Positions 36,037-43,433 of a stretch of 43,433 bases of DNA are shown piece by piece. The stretch comes from a virus. The notes under the pieces are model-generated. The model searched no databases. It was given only the letters and a program-made list of their open reading frames with translations, and had not been told where the DNA came from. How positions within the stretch are numbered: position 1 is the first letter of the stretch; the number at the start of each line of letters is the position of its first letter. Location of the stretch: positions 1 to 43,433 of the IMG/VR virus record IMGVR_UViG_3300009497_000010. One strand, 5' to 3'. Made by a program: the position numbers and the translations under genes.

Positions 36037-39000
36037 GTGGCTGACTACAACCTTTCTTACACCCTGACGGCTGACGTCGGGAACTACTCGAAGAACATGG
36101 GCGTCGCTGCGGGGGACACCGAAGCGCTGACGGCGAAGCAGGGCGAAGCGTCAAAGTCGACGAAGGGCCTCGGCGAGGACGCGGAGAAGACCGGCGCTAA
36201 GGCGAAGAGTATGGGCGAGGCTGCTGGCACCGCTGGCGGGCAAACCAAGGGCCTCGGCACCGAAGCAGGCAAGACCGGCGCGAACGCGAAGGACATGGGC
36301 GGCAAGGTCGAGAAGGCTGGCAAGCAGGCGAAGCAGACCGGCGCTCAGTCGAAGACCGCAGGCGAGTCGCTTCAGGGCATGGGCAAGTCGATGCTTGCGA
36401 TGTCCGCGGCTGCGACGGCGGCGATCGTCGGGACGGCGAAGCTGGGCATGTCCTACGACCGCGAGTTCTCGAAGATCACCGGCCTGGTCGGCATCGCAAA
36501 AGAAGAAGTCATGGCGATGAAGCAGGAGACGCTCGGCCTGGCGGGCCGCACGGCGCAGGCTCCGCAGGATCTGGCGAAGGCGATGTTCACACTTCAGTCG
36601 GCGGGCCTTCGTGGTGCGACTGCGACCGAGGCTCTGGGCGTGTCGGCCGAGCTGGCTGCTGGCGGTATGGGCGAAGCCGGGACGATCGCACAGGCGCTGA
36701 CGAGTGTGCTCGACCAGTACGGCGCGTCGGGTGTCGATGCTGCGAAGGCGGCAGACTTCCTCGCCTCGACCGCTCGTGCTGGCAACTTCGAGTCGTCTCA
36801 GTTGGCTGGTGGCCTTGGCAAGGTATTGCCGATCGCCGCTCAGTTGGGAATCTCGATCGACGACGTCGGCGGTTCGGTCGCTTTGCTGACCAGGGCGAAC
36901 GGTAACGCGAACATCTCGATCACCCAGACAGCCGCGGCGATGAAGGTTCTCGCTGCTCCGTCGGGTGAAGCGGTGAAGATCCTCAAGGACGTCGGCTTGA
37001 CGATGGGCGACGTCCGCGAGGTCGCTGCCGGTCCCGAAGGTTTCGTCGGTGCGCTCCGACTGATGCAAGAAGCAGCGGGCGATACCGAGTCCTTCAACAA
37101 GCTTCTCGGGTCGTCCGAAGCGATCCTGGCTGCGAACGCTATCCTGGCTTCGTCGAACGAGACGATCGCCGGGACGTTCGGTGCGGTCGCCGACGGTGCG
37201 GGCGTTGCCGCCGAGGTGTTCGCTGCCGCAGCCGAGACCGACTCGTTCAAGTACGACGCTGCAATGAACGACCTGAAGATCGCTGCGATCGAGTTCTCGA
37301 CGGTGACCGTTCCGATCCTGACGACGGTCGCCGAGAAAGTTTCGGGCGCAGTGTCTGCGGTGGTCGGTTTCGTTTCTGGAATGCCCGAGCCTCTGAAGAA
37401 GTTCCTGGGCGGGCTGCTCGGCATCACTGCCGCTGCTGGTCCGGTGCTGCTGGCGCTGGGCAAGGTGTCGACGGCGTTCGCCACGATGAAGGCAGGTCAG
37501 CAGATCGGGCCGATGGCGTCAGGGTTCAAGACTCTGGCCGGTGGCATGGCGGCGCTTGGTCCTGCCGGACTCCTCGTCGGTGTGGGTCTCGGAGCGGCGG
37601 CGGTCGCTTTCATGAAGTGGCGCAAGGAAGCGAAGGAGGCGAAGGAACGGGCGACCGAGTACTCGGAAGTCCTGGCCGAAGCTCAGGGCCTGGTAACCGA
37701 CTTCTCGGGGATCCTCGACACGAACACGGATGCGCTCGACGCTCAGAGCGAAGCGTTCGCAAACGTGTCGCCGGAGGGGCAAGCGTGGATCGCTACGATG
37801 GAGGGTCTCGGGCAGCTCGATCTCATCGACTCGCTGGTCGGCTTCGGTGCCACGCTCGAAGACATCATGGCGGTCGGCGACGGCTCTGCCAATGCCGAGC
37901 AGATGGAACGGTTCGTCGAGGCGCTGAAGTCTGCGCATCGGGCCGGGATCGAAATCAACACGCTGGACCTGGGTCGGGCGATGCAGAAGACCGCCGAGGC
38001 TGCGGAAGACGGCGCTGCCGCTGCGAACAAGCTCGCTTTCGAATACTTGAACCTGGGAGTCGAGCAGGGCAAGTGGACCGGTGATCAGGCGACGGCGGCG
38101 ATCGCTGCGGCGAAGGCGACCGGCGCTCTGAACTATCAAGAAGTCGCACTGTCGAACATGGCTAAGCAGTACGAGTACGTGGCGTCTGGTGCCGCCGAGG
38201 TCGATCGTGAGAACGATGCGCTGGCGCTGACTCTGGGCATCACCGCCGACGAAATGGACAACGTGACACTGTCATCGGCAGAGGTCGCCGAGGCGGAGAA
38301 GGCACTAGAAGAAGCGACTATGCGGGCCGAGCGTGCCGGTAACGATCTGATCGACTCGCTGACCGTGCAGACCGAATCGTTCGATGGTGCACGCGAGGCG
38401 GGGTCGAGGTTCAAGTCGATGCTCGATGGGATGTATGGCACGCAGCAGGATCTCGACGCTGCGATCCTGAAGACGATCGGCGAGTTCGCTGATCTGAATG
38501 AAACCTTTCAAGTGTTCAACACCGAATACGACGCGACGAATCAAGAGCAGACCGCTTTCGTGTCTGGCTCACGCGATGCTGCGACGGCGATCCGTGAGCA
38601 GACGCTCGCCATGATTGCGAACGGCGCGTCGCTCGAAGAGGTCAACGCGTTCGAACGAGACCGTGTGGCAGCGCTTCAAGAGACACTCGAACAGTCTGGC
38701 CTGACCGGCGAGGCGATCGACGAACTGATCGCAACCTACGGCTTGGTCGGCGACGAGTTCAAAACGATCTTCATCGCCGAGACCGAGAAGGCAGCAGCCG
38801 ATAGCGCTGCGCTGCTGGCTCTAGTCACTCAGTACGGGTCGACCGAGGTGTCGGCGCTGCTGGATGCCGACAATGCCAACGCTCAGAGGGTCATCGGCAT
38901 CTCGCTTCTCGGGGTCGAAGAGTACGATCGCCTGGTCGCCGAGGCAGAGCTGACGGGCGACTGGTCACCGCTGGCGATAGCAATTGGTGAGGCGACCGCA

Positions 39001-39828
39001 GCGATGGACGCTGAAGCGCTTCAAGAGTGGCTGATCTACATCACGGCTTCGATCTCGAACACGAACTTCGATGAGGTGCTACGGAACGAGTTCAGCAACG
39101 AGACTTATCCGTTCAACGTGTTCGCGATCGCTGACGCCGGGTCGTTCGGGATCGTCGAAACGGCTCTGCAAGAAGTGTCGAAGCCTCGCAAGCCTCCGGT
39201 GAAACCCGAGGTGAACCAAACGTCTTACAACGCTGCGAACTCGTCGATCCTATATCTGACCCGAGAACGTGGCTTATCGATTGACCCGTTCATTCACGCT
39301 TCGGCACAGGCGGATCTTCAGCGGCAGCTCGACGCCTGGGCGCTCGGCATCGGTGTCGTGCCTACCTCGACAGGCGGTTCCAACACGAACACGGGCGGGG
39401 TCTTTGGCGGAACCGGTAGCTCTGGCGGACAAGTCGCCGGGAACAACTGGACGTCGACCGGTGGCGTTCTGAATTGCCCCGAGGGCTACTACGACGCTGG
39501 GGGATATTGCACGACCCTCTATGGCGGCATTCTTCACGATGGCGGCATCGTAACCAATAGTGGGGCGCAGTCGTGGCCGGGCCTCGCTCAAGACGAAGTG
39601 CCAGCGGTACTCCAGACCGGCGAGTTCGTGCTCAGCCGGGCGATGCTTGCCGGACTCGGCGAAGGAAGTGGAGGCACCGGGCCGTCGGTGGCTCTGAACA
39701 TAGAGACCGGTGCGGTCACGATCCAGGGTGCAGGCGACTCTCAGGAAACTGCGATGATGATCGGCAGAGAGCTTGAACGGTTCGAGCAGAAGCTAGTGAA
39801 CACATTCCGAGGGACTACTACACGATGA
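36037..39828 (+). CDS. Tail tape measure protein
   Basis: A 1263-residue protein, the longest in the window, starting at GTG. The N-terminus is a Gly/Lys/Ala repeat region with six or more copies of a KG-GxxAxKTGA-like unit. Residues about 130-400 hold the TP901-type core (YDREFSKITGLVG, TLQSAGLRGATATEALG, LGISIDDVGGSVALLTRANG). A hydrophobic segment follows (PLKKFLGGLLGITAAAGPVL) and then helices. The C-terminus has PGLAQDEVPAVLQTGEFVLSRAML, typical of tape measures. Length sets tail length; at about 1.5 angstrom per residue the tail would be near 190 nm, a rough inference. Confidence 0.93.
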   Translation: MADYNLSYTLTADVGNYSKNMGVAAGDTEALTAKQGEASKSTKGLGEDAEKTGAKAKSMGEAAGTAGGQTKGLGTEAGKTGANAKDMGGKVEKAGKQAKQTGAQSKTAGESLQGMGKSMLAMSAAATAAIVGTAKLGMSYDREFSKITGLVGIAKEEVMAMKQETLGLAGRTAQAPQDLAKAMFTLQSAGLRGATATEALGVSAELAAGGMGEAGTIAQALTSVLDQYGASGVDAAKAADFLASTARAGNFESSQLAGGLGKVLPIAAQLGISIDDVGGSVALLTRANGNANISITQTAAAMKVLAAPSGEAVKILKDVGLTMGDVREVAAGPEGFVGALRLMQEAAGDTESFNKLLGSSEAILAANAILASSNETIAGTFGAVADGAGVAAEVFAAAAETDSFKYDAAMNDLKIAAIEFSTVTVPILTTVAEKVSGAVSAVVGFVSGMPEPLKKFLGGLLGITAAAGPVLLALGKVSTAFATMKAGQQIGPMASGFKTLAGGMAALGPAGLLVGVGLGAAAVAFMKWRKEAKEAKERATEYSEVLAEAQGLVTDFSGILDTNTDALDAQSEAFANVSPEGQAWIATMEGLGQLDLIDSLVGFGATLEDIMAVGDGSANAEQMERFVEALKSAHRAGIEINTLDLGRAMQKTAEAAEDGAAAANKLAFEYLNLGVEQGKWTGDQATAAIAAAKATGALNYQEVALSNMAKQYEYVASGAAEVDRENDALALTLGITADEMDNVTLSSAEVAEAEKALEEATMRAERAGNDLIDSLTVQTESFDGAREAGSRFKSMLDGMYGTQQDLDAAILKTIGEFADLNETFQVFNTEYDATNQEQTAFVSGSRDAATAIREQTLAMIANGASLEEVNAFERDRVAALQETLEQSGLTGEAIDELIATYGLVGDEFKTIFIAETEKAAADSAALLALVTQYGSTEVSALLDADNANAQRVIGISLLGVEEYDRLVAEAELTGDWSPLAIAIGEATAAMDAEALQEWLIYITASISNTNFDEVLRNEFSNETYPFNVFAIADAGSFGIVETALQEVSKPRKPPVKPEVNQTSYNAANSSILYLTRERGLSIDPFIHASAQADLQRQLDAWALGIGVVPTSTGGSNTNTGGVFGGTGSSGGQVAGNNWTSTGGVLNCPEGYYDAGGYCTTLYGGILHDGGIVTNSGAQSWPGLAQDEVPAVLQTGEFVLSRAMLAGLGEGSGGTGPSVALNIETGAVTIQGAGDSQETAMMIGRELERFEQKLVNTFRGTTTR

Positions 39829-41402
39829 CGACTTACACGACCTATCCACTGGTGGTCTCGGCGACCTCGACGAACGTCACCTCGGGCGGAGTTTCAGCGG
39901 TCGGTGTCACCCTCGACGGCCTGGCCTCGGTGCTGATTCCTAAGGCGACGAACACGGCCGGAGGTCTGACCGACGGTGTCGAGTGGTTCGAGGCGTCGGT
40001 GGCTCTGCCTGCCGGTGTCGCATGGTTCTCGCTCGAAGGTTCCTCGGCGACCGACATCACGAACCGATGGCAGTTCGAGTTCATGCGGATCGATGCGACT
40101 GACGGTTCGGTGCACGAGGTCCAGCCTCGAAGGCTAACGCACCGTTACACCGACGGCACGCAGACCGAGTTCTTCCTGCCTCGGATGTCGTTCGACACTC
40201 ACGGCGATTCGATCGACTACACCGAGGACACCTACGGTGGGCCGCTCACGCTGCGGGTGCGGATTAGCGTCGAGAACATTGCGACGGACGCGGCCGATCT
40301 TGGTGGCGGTCCCGATCTCGGGTTCCTGGCTCTGGTCGCTAGAACCGGTGTCCCTCCGACCCGAGATGCGGACTGGCTGCGAACGGGTGCAGAGTGGGAT
40401 CCGGGCATCGACATTCATCCGTTTAGAGATCCGACCGGCATCGACTGGCATCCGGCTCGGGCGTTGCATGTTCAGCTCACCGATCAGACTGCCGGGACGA
40501 CCGAATCTCACATGCACCCGCCAGAGGATGGCGTGCTCCGGTTTCGGGCGAACCGCATCCTTCACCCTGGGTCGACCTATCTGTTCGAGGCGACGGCGCT
40601 GTTCGAGCGGTTCGGGCAGGTGCAGGTTCAGGACATCGACTCGGCCACTCTGGTGATGGGTTCAGCAGCGAACGCTGCGACGTTCACAGTCGTCGCCTCC
40701 GGGACTTACGGAGTTCAGGTGGACTACTCGTCGGCTTCGTCGTCTGTCGAGCGTACGGGCGATTCTGGGGCCACCTGGCAGCAGGTTGTGACCGGCAGCT
40801 TCGACTCCACTGCGATCGTCGGTTACATCGACCGGCCTCCGCTGAACACGACGCTCACGTATCGGGCCTGGCACGGGGCGAAGGTTCTCGACGGCGGTCC
40901 CGGTTACGCGCTGACCGACGGCGAAGCAGCCGTCGCCACGAGCGCATTCGACTCGGGTGCGGTCGCTGCGTTCAAGACATCGGCGACGATCTCGGTGGCG
41001 GCGACGACCTGGGTCATGAATGCTGGCAGCGCAGAGATCGAGATCCCGGCTAGAGAAGTGTCGGTGCGGAAGAAGTCGACCGTCGGTCTGACCTACCGCG
41101 CCGACGGTTCGTCTCAGCTCGTGCCCGGTGAGATTACCGACCCGACCTATACGATCCTGTTCACGCTGACCTCGACCGACGACGAGTCTGCTCTGGCTGC
41201 TGCGCTCGAATCGAATCAGATCCTGCTGCGAGGTCCACACGGCGAACGCGAATGGGTCCAGCCGATCGGTGAGATCTCGTCGAGGCAGGTGCCAGTTCTC
41301 GAAACGGGCCTTGATCGGGGCAGCTTCGGTGCCCTGGCCCAGACCGCTTTCGTCACGCAGATGACCGTACGATTCGTGAAGGATTCCCAGTGGGCCTACT
41401 GA
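39825..41402 (+). CDS. Distal tail protein / minor tail protein (525 aa)
   Basis: Overlaps the tape measure by 4 bases. It is a beta-rich protein with several Ig-like or carbohydrate-module-like stretches (WFSLEGSSATDITNRWQFEF, RVRISVENIATDAADLGGG). The C-terminal third (YTILFTLTSTDDESALAAAL, GPHGEREWVQPIGE) resembles a distal tail protein core. The order tape measure, then distal tail protein is normal. Details of the sugar-binding idea are inferred only from the beta-rich look. Confidence 0.72.
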   Translation: MTTYTTYPLVVSATSTNVTSGGVSAVGVTLDGLASVLIPKATNTAGGLTDGVEWFEASVALPAGVAWFSLEGSSATDITNRWQFEFMRIDATDGSVHEVQPRRLTHRYTDGTQTEFFLPRMSFDTHGDSIDYTEDTYGGPLTLRVRISVENIATDAADLGGGPDLGFLALVARTGVPPTRDADWLRTGAEWDPGIDIHPFRDPTGIDWHPARALHVQLTDQTAGTTESHMHPPEDGVLRFRANRILHPGSTYLFEATALFERFGQVQVQDIDSATLVMGSAANAATFTVVASGTYGVQVDYSSASSSVERTGDSGATWQQVVTGSFDSTAIVGYIDRPPLNTTLTYRAWHGAKVLDGGPGYALTDGEAAVATSAFDSGAVAAFKTSATISVAATTWVMNAGSAEIEIPAREVSVRKKSTVGLTYRADGSSQLVPGEITDPTYTILFTLTSTDDESALAAALESNQILLRGPHGEREWVQPIGEISSRQVPVLETGLDRGSFGALAQTAFVTQMTVRFVKDSQWAY

Positions 41403-42559
41403 CCAGATCGTCGGCCGACCTCGACGACCTCGACGGGCTGACGGTGATAGCTGAACTCGTCGCTAACGATGGGCAGCTACTCGCCGGGACTTGGTGCGCC
41501 TGCCCGAACTCGATGACCCTACGCAAGGCTGGCAGCGTGTCGCTCGGTGTGTTCGGTGGCACCGGGCAGTGGTCCGGCTCGGCGGAGTTCAGGATCGGCG
41601 ACGGCGTGCACGCCGACTGGTTCACGCTGCGAAGCCAGAACCGCGTCCGGTTCTATTTGCTCGGCACCGCCGGAGCCGATCAGGTTCGCATCCCGATCGG
41701 CACGCTGGGTGTCGCAGACTTCAGCGCCACCGAAGAGCAGATCGTTCAGGCGACAATGGTCGGGATCGAATCGCTGCTTTCGAACTCGCGCATCCCGGCA
41801 CTGATCGACCTCTACCCCGAAGCCGACGCTGGCCGGTGGACCGCCGCCGACGCCGCGTACTGGCTCACCTCGCAGGCAGACCAGAACCTGCTGGTGAACG
41901 GCGACTCGACGCCGCGTAAACTGTCGACCCAGGTCGAGCAGCCAGCCTTCGCTCAGAGCTTCGAGCAGGGCTGGACGTGGTGGAGTGCGGTCCTGACCAC
42001 GGTCGCGATGTACGGTGGTCAACCGATGTTCGACCGGTTCGGGCAGTTCACGATTTTGTATCCGCTGAACCGATCCCTGATCGCCTCACGCTTCACCTTC
42101 GACGACTCGACGATGACCGATGTCGAACCGATCGAGGACACGTTCACGCCTCTAGGGGCGGTCGTGTCGACCGACGTGGCGGTCGCAGCCGAGGGCGACT
42201 CTTCAGGGTCTACGTGGATGGCTCGACCCGGCACGGTGTCGCCTGCCTTCGCAGACTCGCGAGATCCTGAACACTCGACATGGACTGCGCCGACCTCGGC
42301 AGAGTTCAACCTGACCGGGGCGATCGAGAGCGAGCTAGACATGGCGCTCGAAGCACTGGCGGATCTCTTCGACCCGCCGGAGTACATCAGGTTCACGACC
42401 TCAAAGGCTCGGCTACTCGACGTCGGCGACGTCGGCTGGATCCGGTCTGACCTTCGAGGCATCGACTCGCTGTTTCGGATCATCGAAGCATCGTGGGATT
42501 ACGAAGCCGGTGGCGTCAACGTGACGACTTCTTTCAAAGCTCAGAGGGTGGCAGAATAA
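41390..42559 (+). CDS. Minor tail protein (389 aa)
   Basis: Starts at GTG inside the previous gene's end. It is a beta-rich protein with DGVHADWFTLRSQNRVRFYLL and a later IRFTTSKARLLDVGDVGWIRSD block, which resembles tail-hub or baseplate-type minor tail proteins of siphophages. It directly precedes the fibre gene. No enzymatic motif is seen. Confidence 0.7.
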   Translation: MGLLTRSSADLDDLDGLTVIAELVANDGQLLAGTWCACPNSMTLRKAGSVSLGVFGGTGQWSGSAEFRIGDGVHADWFTLRSQNRVRFYLLGTAGADQVRIPIGTLGVADFSATEEQIVQATMVGIESLLSNSRIPALIDLYPEADAGRWTAADAAYWLTSQADQNLLVNGDSTPRKLSTQVEQPAFAQSFEQGWTWWSAVLTTVAMYGGQPMFDRFGQFTILYPLNRSLIASRFTFDDSTMTDVEPIEDTFTPLGAVVSTDVAVAAEGDSSGSTWMARPGTVSPAFADSRDPEHSTWTAPTSAEFNLTGAIESELDMALEALADLFDPPEYIRFTTSKARLLDVGDVGWIRSDLRGIDSLFRIIEASWDYEAGGVNVTTSFKAQRVAE

Positions 42560-43433
42560 TGGTTTCATCAGGGTTCATTTTGGCGTCGGTGGTGGCTCAG
42601 CAGTCGAGTGAGAACACGTATCGCCCGAGCTTCAGAACCGGCGTCGTCGTCGCGTACGACTACTTGACGAGGGTCGTCGAGCTGCGGGACGGGCCGCTCC
42701 GCTGCACTCACGCCGAGGACTACACACCTCAGATCGGCGACGTTGTTATCTATGCGCCGCACCGCGGGAACCCTTACGTGCTCGGCCGGATCGGCGGAGG
42801 GTACCACCAGTTGATTAACGCGCCAGGTTCTGATTTATTGGGCGGCGAATTGAACCTGATCGAGGATTCAGCCGACGCAACGATGGTTGCTGGGACTTCA
42901 AACTCGATCACGTCATCCTCCGATAACTCAACCGTCATTGGCGGCACACTGAATACTGTTTCGTCTTCGCCCAGCGCCTCGGTGGTTGCTGGTGAATCCA
43001 ACACTGTTCACGCTTCGCAAGATTCTGTGAGCGTCGGCGGCTTGGACAACACCCTTTACGCAGCACCGGGTTCCACGATCCTGGGTGGAGGCTTGGAGGC
43101 TAGTGGCGCGCTTGTTAACGGAAACACGATGCAGTTCACCCGGTCCTCGACCATTGTCGGGGGATACAACAACGCGATACAAGGCGGGTATCAAGCCGGT
43201 ATCTTCTCAGCGTGGACCTCACTGATTGATTCTTTGAGCTTCGGCGGAACAATACAGTTTTCCACCATTATCGGAGGTTCGCAAAACGTGATGCGTTGCG
43301 CGAATTCTGCGATCTTGGCCGGGCACACAAACGTCATAGGCACAAATATCTGGGGCTGGAATGCGATCGTAGCTGGCGGCGAAAATACGATGGAAGACTC
43401 CAAGTTTTCCGCAATGGTGGGGACCGGAGGTCC
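42559..43433 (+). CDS. Tail fibre/receptor-binding protein with beta-helix repeats (cut by window edge)
   Basis: An open frame begins at the ATG that overlaps the previous stop (TAATG) and runs without a stop to the right edge, 291 codons. The first 80 residues are a hub-attachment region (GVVVAYDYLTRVVELRDGPL, QIGDVVIYAPHRGN). From residue about 85 a repeat of roughly 18-25 residues begins: STVIGGTLNTVSSS, SVVAGESNTVHAS, SVSVGGLDNTL, STIVGGYNNAI, STIIGGSQNVM, AIVAGGENTM. The S-x-V-x-G-G-x-x-N-T pattern resembles YadA-like heads and trimeric beta-helix fibres. Codon use is less GC-biased than in other tail genes. Confidence 0.85.
   Translation, partial: MVSSGFILASVVAQQSSENTYRPSFRTGVVVAYDYLTRVVELRDGPLRCTHAEDYTPQIGDVVIYAPHRGNPYVLGRIGGGYHQLINAPGSDLLGGELNLIEDSADATMVAGTSNSITSSSDNSTVIGGTLNTVSSSPSASVVAGESNTVHASQDSVSVGGLDNTLYAAPGSTILGGGLEASGALVNGNTMQFTRSSTIVGGYNNAIQGGYQAGIFSAWTSLIDSLSFGGTIQFSTIIGGSQNVMRCANSAILAGHTNVIGTNIWGWNAIVAGGENTMEDSKFSAMVGTGG

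Noticed and set aside
1-43433. CRISPR array, insertion sequence or transposase
   Set aside because: No regularly spaced repeat array and no transposase motif were seen. The promoter repeats are scattered and gene-linked, and the short tandem repeats are coding.

Overview
The window is part of a tailed double-stranded DNA phage (or prophage) genome with siphovirus-type tail genes. An actinobacterial host is likely: two WhiB-type iron-sulfur regulators are encoded, an inositol-phosphate synthase of the mycobacterial Ino1 type is present, GC content is high, and many genes start directly at a promoter (leaderless). No integrase, DNA polymerase or helicase is seen. Both edges cut genes: an exonuclease at the left and a tail fibre at the right.

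Layout. 1-3.4 kb is recombination and replication: exonuclease end, ERF annealing protein, SSB, a lambda-O-like initiator with internal 15-bp iterons, and a helicase-loader-like protein. 3.4-10.5 kb is a dense run of small accessory genes, including an orphan DPPY amino-methyltransferase, a ParB-like protein, two WhiB-like regulators, an HNH nuclease and a secreted Cys-rich protein. 10.47-15.6 kb is a compact six-gene operon described below. 15.7-17.8 kb holds the terminase subunits. 18-22.8 kb is a second accessory block with ArdA antirestriction, an HNH nuclease and a transglycosylase-like protein. 22.9-43.4 kb is the virion module: portal, scaffold, decoration, capsid, MuF-like fusion, connectors, two tandem major tail proteins, frameshifted tail chaperones, tape measure, distal tail proteins and fibre. 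A four-gene minus-strand island at 30.2-31.9 kb interrupts it.

The most interesting system is the 10.47-15.6 kb operon. It encodes a ParB-like protein, a C5-cytosine methyltransferase, a lone asparagine-synthetase-type ATP ligase domain, a DegT-type PLP aminotransferase, a myo-inositol-phosphate synthase and a full-length CmoA homologue (carboxy-S-adenosylmethionine synthase). In the methyltransferase the normally conserved motif X Asn (GNAV/GNSV) is Arg. Engineered M.MpeI N374K, altered at the corresponding residue, accepts carboxy-SAM and makes 5-carboxymethylcytosine. I infer that the phage makes carboxy-SAM, carboxymethylates cytosine in its DNA, and then amidates the new carboxylate, perhaps with an amino-inositol. 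This is a testable proposal, not a demonstrated pathway.

Two promoter families stand out. Seven accessory genes share a twin GTAACGCG element with a TANNNT box 6 nt from the start codon. Five virion-gene sites share TCGCGTCCC, 21-22 nt, then a -10-like box; four of these are followed 6 nt later by a start codon.
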